Source: Asanoa iriomotensis
Lineage (GTDB): Bacteria > Actinomycetota > Actinomycetes > Mycobacteriales > Micromonosporaceae
Assembly (NCBI RefSeq): GCF_016862515.1
Contig: NZ_BONC01000004.1
Coordinates: 124,001 to 188,000 of the forward strand
Direction of reading: 5' to 3'
Length of the DNA: 64,000 nucleotides
The position numbers and the translations under genes were made by a program. Below the pieces are notes generated by a model. The model searched no databases. It saw nothing but the letters and a program-made list of their open reading frames with translations, and was not told the origin of the DNA. Of the stretch, positions 38,774 to 47,917 are shown piece by piece. The stretch's first letter is position 1; each line of letters starts with the position of its first letter.

Positions 38774-41700
38774 CCTGGTTGTCGCTCAGCACCGCCTGGT
38801 TGAACGAGTGCTGCACCGCAGCCGTGCCGGTCGGGTTCTCCAGGCCCACCGTGGCGCTGTCGCCGCGTTCGCGGGTCTTCGACGCCGTCAGGTCGAAGTA
38901 GTTGAAGACGATCGTGCCGTTCTCGCCGAAGATGGCCTCGACCGAGATGCGCGCCGACGCGGAGCCGTAGTGGCCGATGTTGTTCCACTCGACCACGAAC
39001 TGCCGGTTGGGTGCCGAACCCGTCACCTTCGTGCGGATCGTCGTGTCCGCCCGCATCACCAGGTCGTCCCAGAACGCGTACGCCGCGGCGTTCGGCAGCG
39101 CGGCGGACGGGATCGCCCCGTTCTCCGGCTGGGCCCAGTCGGGCTCGGCGAAGGCGACGAAGCCGTTGGTCGAGACCCACGCCTGCGTCTTGTTCTGGCC
39201 GTAGAACGGCACCGGGAACGGCAGGTCGAGCAACGCCGTCGCGTCGTCGCCCGCGATCGCGACCGGTGTGCCGCCGGTGGCCGGGGCGTACGTCCGCTGC
39301 TCGGTCGTCTTCGTGTAGCCGCCCGTCGGCGGCGGCGGAGTCGTGCTGCCGACGGCCAGGTTCGCCGTCACCGTCCCGCCCGCGGTCACGGTCACGTTCT
39401 TCGACGCCGACTGGCCCCCGGAGGTCGCGGTCACCGTGTAGGTGCCCGCCGGCACCGCGCCGAACTGGTAGGCACCGCCGGTGCCGGTCACCGTCGACCC
39501 GCCGCCGGGCGCGAGCGTCACCGCGGCGCCGACGATCGGGTTGCCGGTGGCGGCGTTGGTGACCGCACCCTGGATCGTGCCGGTGGTCGGCGGCGGTGGC
39601 GGGTCGTCGGAGCCACCGCCGGCCGGGGTGAAGGTGACTCGCTTGCCGTTGGCGAGGTTGGGCTGGTTGAACGAGTAGGTGGTCGCGGTCGCACCCGCGG
39701 CGTCCTCGATGCCGATCGTCGCCGAGTTGCCGTACTCCCGGGCGGTGTTCAGCAGGTCGTAGTTGAAGTCGATCTTGCCCGACTCGTAGAGCACCGCGCT
39801 GACCGACAGCCGGGCCGAGTTGGAGCCGTAGTGGCCGATGTTGCCCCACTCGACCACGAACCGGCGGTTGGGCGCCGAGCCGAGCGTCTCCGTGCGGATC
39901 GCCGAGTCGGCCCGTGGCACGAGGTCGTCCCAGAACGGGTAGATGCCGGCGTTGGGCGCGTCGCCGTTGGGCAGGGGGCTGTTGACCGCGATCAGGCCCG
40001 CCTGGCCCGGGTCGGTGAACGACAGGAACCCGTTGGTGGTCACCCAGAGGCTGTTCTGCGGCACGCCGTAGAACGGGAAGGCGAACGGCAGCGACACCTG
40101 CTGCTTCGCGTCGTCGGCGGTCAGCGGCAGCGTGGTCGCGGTGGCACCGACGTACGGCTGCCCGGTGGCGTCGCTGACCTCGTAGTCGCCGCCCCCGCCG
40201 CCGGTCGCCTCATAGGTCGCGGTGTACGTCGCCGGGGCGCTCGGTGCGGTGATCACATGGGTGGCCGCGCCGTTGTCGGACCAGCTGTCGAAGGCGTACC
40301 CGGACTGCGGTGTGGGCGCGCTGATCGAGTTCGTCGAACCCGCCAGCACGGTACGCGTCGCGGGCGTGGTCACCATGACCCCGTTGACACTCAGCTCGAG
40401 CCCCGGCGGGTTGCTGGTGAAGGTCAGGTCGACGCTGCGCGGGTCGAGACGGCGCGTGACCGTGTGGGTGAGCCCACCGTTGTCCGTCGCGGTGAGCTTG
40501 AGGTCCAGATAGGACGGATACTCGTGGTCGGGCGCGTTGAACGACCCGGACGCCACCCCGTCCCACTCCTGCACGTTGTGGGTGTGGCAGTTGTCGGCCG
40601 CGTAGCAGTGCTGCAACAGGAGCTGCCAGTGCAGCGCCGACGCCGGCAGGTTGCCCTGCTGCGGGTCGGTGGCGTGCCCGCTGAACGAGATCTGGTCGCC
40701 CACCTTGAAGCTCGGGTTGGTCGCCGGTGTGTCGATGATCGCGGTCGGCGCACCGGTGCCGACCAGGATCTGCACGGTCGTCTCCGCGGACAGCCCGGCC
40801 AGGTCGCTGACCCGCAGCCGGGCCGTGTAGACGCCGGTCGACCCGTATGTGTACGACGCGGTCACGCCGGCCGCGTCCCACGAGCCGTTGTCGGTGAAGT
40901 CCCACTGGTAGGACAGCACCTCACCGACGTCCGGGTCGGTCGAGCCGGACGCGTCGAAGCTGACCGTCAGCGGCGCGTTGCCCGAGGTCGGCGTGGCGGT
41001 GGCGGCCGCGGTCGGCGGCTGGTCGCCGGAGTTGTAGTCGAACCGGCGGATCGTGCCCCCGCTGTGGTCGACGTAGTAGAGCCGCTGGTCCGGCCCGATC
41101 TGCATGTCGACCGGTGTCGCCGCCGTCGAGGTGAACGGCACGATACGGGTGCGGTCCGGCGCACCGTCGGCGCCGGGCAGCATCGCCCAGATGCACTGCC
41201 TCGCGTAGTCGCCCCAGAACAGTGCGCCGCGGTACGTCGCCGGGTAGCTGCCGCCGCTGGTCGGGTAGAACGCCAGCGCGCTCGGCGACGATCCGCCGGT
41301 CGGGCAGCCGTCTCCGGACACGACGGCGGCGGCGTGGTTGTAGGTGTAGTGCGGCGCCACCACCGCGTTGGGCCCCTGCGCGTAGAGCGTCTCGCACAGT
41401 GACAGGTTGGGCGCGTCGTAGCCGTTCTGCCGGATGTCGCCCTCGTAACAGGGCCAGCCGAAGTTCTCCACCGGGCTGTTGAGCGGGTCGGGCAGCCGGT
41501 CGATCTCTTCCCAGAGGCGCCAGCCGACGTCGCCGAACCAGACCTCGGACGTGCCCGGCCGGAAGGCCCACCGGTAGGGGTTGCGCAGCCCGTACGCCAG
41601 GATCCGGCGGGTGTTGGGGTCGGAGCTGCCGGCCATCGGGTTGTCCGGCAACGCGGCACCGGTGTTGGGGTCAACCCGGATGAACGTGCCGGACAGCCCG

Positions 41701-42455
41701 GTCGGGTCGCCCGGGGTGCGGACGTCCTGCGAGCGCAGCGCGCCGCCCTCGGCGGTCGGTGGTGTCATCGTGCCACCGACCGGCGCGCCCGGGTCGCCGC
41801 AGGCGTTGGTGACGGTGCCGCGCTGGCCGTAGTCGGGGAACGCCGGCGAAGCGCCGTCGCCGCCGCTGACGTAGAGCGCGCCGTCCGGGCCGAACCCGAT
41901 GTCGCCGACGGCGTGCGTCTCGTACAGGTGGCACCAGTCGTGCAGCAGCACCTGCTCGCTGCCGGTCATCACGTCGCCCGCGATGCGCAACCGGGACACC
42001 CGGTTGCTCACGATGCAGTCGCCGAGCACCGCGCAGCGGTCGTTGTAGGTGGGCGCGCTGCCACCGATCTGGCCGTCGTAGGTGTAGGAGACGTAGACCC
42101 ACGGCGTCGCGGGGAAGTCCGGCGGCACGGCGAGGCCGAGCAGACCCAGGTCGCCGTAGGTGAAGACCTGCTGGCTGAGGTCGGCGAAGACGGTCGGCGT
42201 GGTGTCGGAGAGGTTGTCGTAGATCTTGATGACGCCGTTCTTCTGCGCGATCAGGATCCGGCCGTCGGGCGCGAACACCAACTTGGTCGGGCTGGCGAGC
42301 CCGCTCATCACGACGCGCTCGGTGAACCCGCTCGGCAACGGCCCGGCCGCCGCCGGCGCGGCGGCCAGGACGCCCAAGGTCAGCGGCGCGCCCAGCACCA
42401 ACGTCAGCAGGCCGGCTAAGAACCGCCGAAGGCTCAACGACACCGTTCGCTCCAT
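38751..42455 (-). CDS. Secreted PQQ sugar-dehydrogenase-like multidomain protein (paralog 1)
   Basis: The protein has about 1,234 residues. A signal peptide (LRRFLAGLLTLVLGAPLTLG..., cleavage near AAAPAAA) leads to a six-bladed propeller of the glucose/sorbosone dehydrogenase family (~40-470) with H181 in ETHAVGDIGFGPDG, YGLRNPYRWAF and GDVGWRLWEEID. Next come a PKD domain (~478-567), Ig-like modules (~568-750), and a nidogen-like module (~760-948, WVTTNGFLSF, FWDDLV, RRFVVEWGNI). A carboxypeptidase-regulatory-like beta domain (~955-1040) and a second nidogen-like module complete it. It probably oxidises or binds sugars outside the cell. GTG 42443 has a better-spaced GGAG than ATG 42455. It is tandem with a paralog of identical layout. 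Confidence 0.85.
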   Translation of the reverse strand: MERTVSLSLRRFLAGLLTLVLGAPLTLGVLAAAPAAAGPLPSGFTERVVMSGLASPTKLVFAPDGRILIAQKNGVIKIYDNLSDTTPTVFADLSQQVFTYGDLGLLGLAVPPDFPATPWVYVSYTYDGQIGGSAPTYNDRCAVLGDCIVSNRVSRLRIAGDVMTGSEQVLLHDWCHLYETHAVGDIGFGPDGALYVSGGDGASPAFPDYGQRGTVTNACGDPGAPVGGTMTPPTAEGGALRSQDVRTPGDPTGLSGTFIRVDPNTGAALPDNPMAGSSDPNTRRILAYGLRNPYRWAFRPGTSEVWFGDVGWRLWEEIDRLPDPLNSPVENFGWPCYEGDIRQNGYDAPNLSLCETLYAQGPNAVVAPHYTYNHAAAVVSGDGCPTGGSSPSALAFYPTSGGSYPATYRGALFWGDYARQCIWAMLPGADGAPDRTRIVPFTSTAATPVDMQIGPDQRLYYVDHSGGTIRRFDYNSGDQPPTAAATATPTSGNAPLTVSFDASGSTDPDVGEVLSYQWDFTDNGSWDAAGVTASYTYGSTGVYTARLRVSDLAGLSAETTVQILVGTGAPTAIIDTPATNPSFKVGDQISFSGHATDPQQGNLPASALHWQLLLQHCYAADNCHTHNVQEWDGVASGSFNAPDHEYPSYLDLKLTATDNGGLTHTVTRRLDPRSVDLTFTSNPPGLELSVNGVMVTTPATRTVLAGSTNSISAPTPQSGYAFDSWSDNGAATHVITAPSAPATYTATYEATGGGGGDYEVSDATGQPYVGATATTLPLTADDAKQQVSLPFAFPFYGVPQNSLWVTTNGFLSFTDPGQAGLIAVNSPLPNGDAPNAGIYPFWDDLVPRADSAIRTETLGSAPNRRFVVEWGNIGHYGSNSARLSVSAVLYESGKIDFNYDLLNTAREYGNSATIGIEDAAGATATTYSFNQPNLANGKRVTFTPAGGGSDDPPPPPTTGTIQGAVTNAATGNPIVGAAVTLAPGGGSTVTGTGGAYQFGAVPAGTYTVTATSGGQSASKNVTVTAGGTVTANLAVGSTTPPPPTGGYTKTTEQRTYAPATGGTPVAIAGDDATALLDLPFPVPFYGQNKTQAWVSTNGFVAFAEPDWAQPENGAIPSAALPNAAAYAFWDDLVMRADTTIRTKVTGSAPNRQFVVEWNNIGHYGSASARISVEAIFGENGTIVFNYFDLTASKTRERGDSATVGLENPTGTAAVQHSFNQAVLSDNQAIVFTPN

Positions 42456-42579
42456 CTCCGCGCCACGTCGGGCGACGACATCACATGCTCGCGCCGTGGC
42501 CGACAACTGATCGTCAGCCACGTGACCTGTCCCGTTAACCGGACGGTCCGAATTGGCCGCCCGGTCGGTCGTGGGAACC

Positions 42580-45500
42580 TCAGTTGGGCGTGAACACCAC
42601 AGCCGTGCCGTTGTCGAGCACGCCCTGGTTGAACGAATGCTGCACGGCCTTGGCGCCGGCCGCGTCCTCGATGCCGACGGTCGCCGAGTCACCGCGTTCC
42701 CGCGCCGACGTGGCCAGGTCGGCGTAGTTGAAGGCGATCTCGCCCGACTCGGAGAGCACCACCTGCGCCGAGATCCGCGCCGACGACGAACCGTACATGC
42801 CGGTGTTGAACCAGTCGACGACGAACTGCCGGTTGGGCGCGGTGCCGATCACCTTCGTGCGGATCGCGCTGCCGGAGCGCTGCACCAGGTCGTCCCAGTA
42901 CGGGTAGAGCGCCGCGTTCGGCAGCGCCGCCGCCGGGATCGCCGTGTTCTCCGGCGTCGCGCCGTTGGGGTTGACGAACGACAGCAAGCCGTTGGTCGAC
43001 ACCCAGGCCGTGGTCTGCTGCTGCCCGTAGAACTGGAACCCGAACGGCAGCGTCACCTGGGCGACCGCGTCGTCTCCGGACAGCGGCAGCACGGTGCCGT
43101 CGGCCGTCGACACGTACGCCCGCGTCTGTGTCGTCTTGGCGTAGTCGCCCGTGCCCGGCGGCGGCCCGGTCAGCGTGAGGTTGACCGTGTGGCTGCCGCC
43201 CGCGGTGACCGTCACCGGTGCGGAGCCGGCGTAGCCGCCCGGCGCCGTGCCGGCCACCGTGTAGGCGCCCGGCGGCACCGCGGCGAACTGGTAGGAGCCG
43301 TTGGCCGCGCTGGTCGCCGTGCGGCCCGACGGCGACAGCGTCAGCGTCGCGCCGGCCAGCGGTGAGCCGTTGGCGCTGACCACGCCGGAGATCGTGCCGG
43401 AGGTGGGCGGCGGTGTGCCGCCCGGCGGCGAGAACGTCACGGTCGTGCCGTCGCGCAACACCGGCTGGTCCACCGAGTACGCGAGCCCGATGGTGCCGGA
43501 CGCGTCCTCGATGCCGACCGTCGCCGAGTTGCCCCGTTCGCGATCGCTGGTCGACAGGTCGGCGTAGTGGTAGGTGATCGTGCCGTCCTCGCCGAACACG
43601 GCGGAGACCCGGATCCGGCCGGAACTGGAGCCGTAGTAGCCGCTGTTGCGCCACTCGACGGTGAACTTCCGGTTGGGCGCCGTGCCGGTCACGCCGGTGC
43701 GCACCGTGGAGTCGGCGCGCTGCACCAGGTCGTCCCAGAACGGGTACACCGCCGCGTTCGGGAGACCCGTCGACGGCAGCGGGCCGTTGGCGCCGAGCCC
43801 GGCCGCCGGGTCCGCGAACGAGACGAACCCGTTGGTGGACACCCAGGCGTTGCCGTACTCCTGGCCGTAGAGCCGGAACGGGAACGGCATGCTCACCTGC
43901 GTGACGGCGTCGTCACCGGTCAGCGGCAGCACCGCGCCGTCGGCGGCCGCGAACGGCTGACCCGTCTGCGTGCTGCAGGTGTAGCCGAAGCTGTCGGCGC
44001 AGCCGGCCACGCTGGTGTACGTGGCCGTGTAGGTCGCCGGCGCCGTCGGTGCGGTGATCACGTGGCTGTTGGCACCGCCGTCGGACCAGCTCGCGAACGT
44101 GTTGACGGCACCGCCGGCGCTCTGCGGCGACGGCGCGCTGACCGTGTTCGTCGAGCCCTGGATGACGGTGCGGCTGAACGGCGTCGTGCCGGTGAACGCC
44201 CCGACGTTGAGCTGCAGCCCGGACGGGTTGCTCTGGAACGTCAGGTTGACCGTCTTCGGGTCGAGCTGGCGCGACACCGTGTGGCTGAGCCCGTCGGCGT
44301 CGGTGGCCGTCAGCTCGAGCTCCAGATAGGACGGATAGTCGTGGTCCGGCGCGACGAACGAGCCGCTCGCGATGCCCGCCCACTGCTGCACCTCGTGCAC
44401 GTGGCAGTTGCCGACGCTCTCGCAGTGGTGCATCCGCAGCCGCCAGGACAGCCCGCTCGCCGGCAGGGTGCCCTGCTCGGCGTCGGTGGCGTGGCCGGTG
44501 AACGCGACCGTGTCGCCGACCTTCCAGGTGGTCGCGGCGGTCGGGGTGTCGATCGTGGCGACCGGTGCGGTGCGGCCGGGCTGGATGGTCACCAGGTGCG
44601 TGTCGCTGGCGCCGAGCGTGTCGGTCACCGTGAGCTTCGCGGTGTAGCTGCCCGAGGCCGGGTACGTGAAGCTGGCCGTCACCCCGGTCGCGTCGGTCGT
44701 GCCGTCGTTGGTGAAGTCCCAGGCGTACGTCAGGCGGCCCTGGTCGGCCGGGTCCGCGTCGGTCGAGGCGCTGGCGTCGAAGTCGACCCGCAGCGGCTGC
44801 CCGGCGGCCGGTGTGGCGCTGAACGCGGCGGCCGGCGGCTGGTTGCCCGGGAAGTAGCGGATCCGCCGGACGGTGCCGCCGAGGTCGACGTAGTAGAGCT
44901 CGTTGCCCGGCCCGATGGCCAGGTCGACCGGGCCGGCCGCGGCCTGCCCGAACGCCTCGATGGCGCTGGTGGACGGCAGCCCGCCGGCGGTGGCCGGCTT
45001 CATCGCCCAGATGCAGTTGCGGGAGTAGTCGGCGAAGAACAGCCCGCCCGCGTACGCCGCCGGGTAGTTGCCGCCGCTGGTCGGGTAGAACGCCAGGCCA
45101 CTGATCGCGTCGCCGCCGTTGCCGCAGTTCTCACCGGGCACGATCGCGGCGGAGTGGTTGTAGGTGTAGTACGGCTGGGTGTGCCCGCCGCTGGTGTAGA
45201 GCGACTCGCAGAGGTTGAGGTTGGCGCCGTCGTAGGAGCCCATCACGCCCATGCCCTCGTAGCAGGGCCAGCCGAAGTTGGTCACCCCCGTGGTCGGGCT
45301 GGTCACGCGGTTGATCTCTTCCCAGACGTTCCAGCCGACGTCACCGGCCCACACCTCGTTGGTGCCGGGGCGGATCGTCATGCGGAACGGGTTGCGCAGG
45401 CCGTACGCGACGATCCGGCGGGCGTTGGCGTCGGCGGAACCCGACAGCGGGTTGCCGGCGGCCGCGGCGCCGGTGGCCGGGTTGAGCCGCAGCACCGCGC

Positions 45501-46257
45501 CGTCGAGGCTGGTCGGGTCGGCGGTGGAGCGGACGTCCTGCGAGCGCAGCGCGCCGCCTTCGGCGGTGGGCGGGTTCATCACGCCGCCGACCCCGGACGG
45601 CGGGTCGGCGCACGGGTTGCGCGGGCTGCCGAGCTGGCCGTAGTCGGTGGCGCTGAAGCTCGCGCCGTCACCGCCGGTGACATAGAGCATGCCGTCGGCG
45701 CCGAACTTGAGGTCACCGATCGAATGGCTCGGGAACTGCTGGCACCAGTCGGTGATGAGCACCTGCTCGCTGCCGGTCATCACGTTGCCGGCGGCCTGCA
45801 GGCGCGACAGCCGCCCCTGCACGACGCACTGCCCGTTGTTGGCGTCACCGCAGTTGTCGTTCCAGTAGGGCGCGGTCTGCCCGGGCGGCGCGTCGTAGGT
45901 GTACAGCACGTAGACGTAAGGGTTCGCCGGGAAGTCGGGCGGCAGCGCGAGACCCAGCAGGCCGCGGTCCCAGACGTTGAAGACGTTGGTCGACAGGTCG
46001 GCGAAGACCGTCGGGGTCGGGTCGGCCAGGTTGTCGAAAACCTTGATCCGGCCGCCCTTCTCGGCGACGAACACCCGGCCGTCGGGGGAGAACTCGATGT
46101 TCGTGGGCTGGTTGAGCCCGCTGAACACGATCTGTTCCTGGAAGCCGGTCGGCAGCGTGGTCGCCGCAGCCGGCTGTGCCGACCCGAGCGCCGCGAGCCC
46201 ACCGGCGACCAACGCCGCGGCCAGCACCGTCCGCAGCGGACGTCGTGGGCGCGTCAT
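42580..46257 (-). CDS. Secreted PQQ sugar-dehydrogenase-like multidomain protein (paralog 2)
   Basis: The protein has 1,225 residues and the same domain order as the downstream paralog. A signal peptide (RRPLRTVLAAALVAGGLAAL) is followed by the propeller with SHSIGDLKFGADG (the same His position), YGLRNPFRMTI and GDVGWNVWEEIN. PKD, Ig-like, nidogen-like (NAWVSTNGFVSFAD, FWDDLVQRADS), beta-domain and second nidogen-like modules then follow, ending AVVFTPN. ATG 46257 has a strong GGGAGG at 7-nt spacing. The last repeats of the two proteins are highly alike (QHSFNQ...VFTPN), suggesting tandem duplication and perhaps exchange between copies. Location is extracellular; the sugar substrate and PQQ binding are inferred from fold only. 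Confidence 0.86.
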   Translation of the reverse strand: MTRPRRPLRTVLAAALVAGGLAALGSAQPAAATTLPTGFQEQIVFSGLNQPTNIEFSPDGRVFVAEKGGRIKVFDNLADPTPTVFADLSTNVFNVWDRGLLGLALPPDFPANPYVYVLYTYDAPPGQTAPYWNDNCGDANNGQCVVQGRLSRLQAAGNVMTGSEQVLITDWCQQFPSHSIGDLKFGADGMLYVTGGDGASFSATDYGQLGSPRNPCADPPSGVGGVMNPPTAEGGALRSQDVRSTADPTSLDGAVLRLNPATGAAAAGNPLSGSADANARRIVAYGLRNPFRMTIRPGTNEVWAGDVGWNVWEEINRVTSPTTGVTNFGWPCYEGMGVMGSYDGANLNLCESLYTSGGHTQPYYTYNHSAAIVPGENCGNGGDAISGLAFYPTSGGNYPAAYAGGLFFADYSRNCIWAMKPATAGGLPSTSAIEAFGQAAAGPVDLAIGPGNELYYVDLGGTVRRIRYFPGNQPPAAAFSATPAAGQPLRVDFDASASTDADPADQGRLTYAWDFTNDGTTDATGVTASFTYPASGSYTAKLTVTDTLGASDTHLVTIQPGRTAPVATIDTPTAATTWKVGDTVAFTGHATDAEQGTLPASGLSWRLRMHHCESVGNCHVHEVQQWAGIASGSFVAPDHDYPSYLELELTATDADGLSHTVSRQLDPKTVNLTFQSNPSGLQLNVGAFTGTTPFSRTVIQGSTNTVSAPSPQSAGGAVNTFASWSDGGANSHVITAPTAPATYTATYTSVAGCADSFGYTCSTQTGQPFAAADGAVLPLTGDDAVTQVSMPFPFRLYGQEYGNAWVSTNGFVSFADPAAGLGANGPLPSTGLPNAAVYPFWDDLVQRADSTVRTGVTGTAPNRKFTVEWRNSGYYGSSSGRIRVSAVFGEDGTITYHYADLSTSDRERGNSATVGIEDASGTIGLAYSVDQPVLRDGTTVTFSPPGGTPPPTSGTISGVVSANGSPLAGATLTLSPSGRTATSAANGSYQFAAVPPGAYTVAGTAPGGYAGSAPVTVTAGGSHTVNLTLTGPPPGTGDYAKTTQTRAYVSTADGTVLPLSGDDAVAQVTLPFGFQFYGQQQTTAWVSTNGLLSFVNPNGATPENTAIPAAALPNAALYPYWDDLVQRSGSAIRTKVIGTAPNRQFVVDWFNTGMYGSSSARISAQVVLSESGEIAFNYADLATSARERGDSATVGIEDAAGAKAVQHSFNQGVLDNGTAVVFTPN

Positions 46258-46597
46258 CGCGCCACCTCCCCCAAGATTCACGTGTACGCGTGCGGCGCAT
46301 CGCAGGCGCACAGGCTAACGATCAGATCAATTGGGGGCGATGTCTGATAGCTGACCGGCAATTCCGGCAGATCGCCAACATTGGTGGCACACCGGGGATT
46401 TGGTCAACCGACCCGTCAACAACTATGGTCCGGTACGCCGAGGAGCAATCGACCGATCGTTCACGGCCATGTAGTGAAGTCGACACTAGAGGTCGTCCGA
46501 TCACCCTTGCCACGCGTGGCTTAGATAGAGCATCGTCGCCTGTGCTAAGGCTCCCTTAAGGGAGCGCACAATTTGTCCACAGTATTCAGAGGTGGAG
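46258..46597. promoter_or_regulatory. 340-nt divergent region before the exopolysaccharide operon
   Basis: The region separates the leftward secreted proteins from the rightward glycosyltransferase operon. It is less GC-rich than its neighbours, contains TAGTG-N7-CACTA near 46470 and a perfect 16-bp palindrome at 46550-46565. No convincing ORF is present. Confidence 0.5.
46550..46565. promoter_or_regulatory. Perfect 16-bp palindrome GCTCCCTTAAGGGAGC
   Basis: It lies 32 nt upstream of ATG 46598. With no loop and no T-run it fits a protein-binding operator better than a terminator. It probably regulates the exopolysaccharide operon. Confidence 0.6.
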
Positions 46598-47869
46598 ATG
46601 ACCAAATCGCGGGGGCACGTGGTCATCGTGGTGGTCAACCTGCCGGTCGAACGCGACCGCCGGGTCATTCGCGAATGCCTGGCGCTCGAAGAAGCCGGTT
46701 ACCGGGTCACGGTGATCTGCCCGCGGGGTTCCGCCGGCCTGAGCAGGTTGCCAGGCAGCCGGTCGACCGACATCCGGTCGTTTCCGCAGCCACTGGCCGG
46801 TTCCGGCGTGCTGTCGTTCGCCTTCGAGTTCGCCTGGGCGCTGCTCGCCGTCACCACGCGGCTGCTCGGCCTGATGCTGCGCACCCGGGTCGACGCTGTC
46901 CAGGCGTGCAACCCGCCGGACGTCTTCTGGGTCGTGGCGCTGTTGATGCGCGCGCTCGGCCGGCCGTTCGTCTTCGACCACCACGACCTGAGCCCCGAGC
47001 TCTACGAGTGCAAAACGGACACGCCCAATCCACGGGTGCTGGCCGTCCTCAAGTGGTTCGAGAAGATGTCCTGGCGCCGGTCGACCGCCGTGGTCTCGAC
47101 CAACGAGTCCTACCGCGACCTGGCCATCAACCGCGGTGGCCTGCACCCCGACAAGGTGGTGGTGGTCCGCAACGGCCCGACGATCGCCGAGGTCGCCTAC
47201 GACGCGCACGCCCCGCGCGCCGGCCGGCACCAGATCGTCTACCTCGGTGTGATCAACCCGCAGGACCACGTCGAGGCCGCCGTGCTGGCCGCCGAACGGC
47301 TGATCGGGCTGCGCGGCAACACCGACTGGAAGCTCGTCGTCGCCGGTGACGGCGAGTGCCTGCCCGCCCTGCGTGAGTTGGCCACCGCGCGCAACCTCGA
47401 CGACGTGGTCGAGTTCCGCGGCTGGCTGGAGGCCGACGAGGTCGACGTACTCCTCAACTCCGCGACGGTCGCGATCCAGCCGGATCCGCCGACCAAGATG
47501 GCCGAGTTGTCGACGATGGCGAAGACTGTCGAATATGTCGCTCGTGGTCTCCCCGTGGTCGCCGTCGACCTGCTGGAGACCCGCCGCACGGCCGAGGGCG
47601 CCGCGCTCTACGTGCCCACCGGCGCGCCCGACGAGCTGGCCAAGGCGCTCGACATGCTGCTCAGCGACGGGGCCACGCGCGCCGCGATGAGCCAGATCGC
47701 CCGCCAGCGCTTCGTCGACGAGCTCGCGTGGGACCACCAGGCCAAGTCGTACATCCGACTGTGGGATCGGTTGCTGCGTCAGACGCGAAAAGGTTACAAA
47801 TCAGGTTCACCGGTGGGGGGAGGCAACCCACCGGCGAGTCCTCGTGATACCAACCAGACGGTCAACTGA
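46598..47869 (+). CDS. Glycosyltransferase family 4
   Basis: The 423-residue GT-B enzyme has an N-terminal VVNLPVERDRRVIRECLALEEAGYRV, then CNPPDVFW and FDHHDLSPELYE. The donor-binding half has IVYLGVINPQDHVE, KLVVAGDGECLPALREL, FRGWLEADEVDVLLNS and TKMAELSTMAKTVEYVARGLPVVA, which holds the E-x7-E-type region of GT4. ATG 46598 has GAGG at 5-nt spacing; GTG 46592 is less well placed. It is the first gene of the exopolysaccharide operon and should transfer a sugar early in repeat-unit assembly. Confidence 0.89.
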   Translation: MTKSRGHVVIVVVNLPVERDRRVIRECLALEEAGYRVTVICPRGSAGLSRLPGSRSTDIRSFPQPLAGSGVLSFAFEFAWALLAVTTRLLGLMLRTRVDAVQACNPPDVFWVVALLMRALGRPFVFDHHDLSPELYECKTDTPNPRVLAVLKWFEKMSWRRSTAVVSTNESYRDLAINRGGLHPDKVVVVRNGPTIAEVAYDAHAPRAGRHQIVYLGVINPQDHVEAAVLAAERLIGLRGNTDWKLVVAGDGECLPALRELATARNLDDVVEFRGWLEADEVDVLLNSATVAIQPDPPTKMAELSTMAKTVEYVARGLPVVAVDLLETRRTAEGAALYVPTGAPDELAKALDMLLSDGATRAAMSQIARQRFVDELAWDHQAKSYIRLWDRLLRQTRKGYKSGSPVGGGNPPASPRDTNQTVN

Positions 47870-47917
47870 CGACCTGACGCACCCAATTTCCGCCGCATTC
47901 GATCAAAGGGCCTATAC

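Noticed and set aside
37686-41402. 1,238-codon plus-strand frame antisense to the secreted protein
   Set aside because: Low-complexity Arg/Gly/Val-rich translation typical of antisense GC-rich DNA; the minus strand encodes a signal peptide and known domains.
43567-46347. 926-codon plus-strand frame antisense to the second secreted paralog
   Set aside because: Same reasoning: no domain pattern and a GC-skewed shadow of a well-supported gene.
46550-46565. Palindrome considered as a terminator of an upstream gene
   Set aside because: No loop, no T-run, and no gene ends just before it; both neighbouring genes start away from it, so an operator is more likely.
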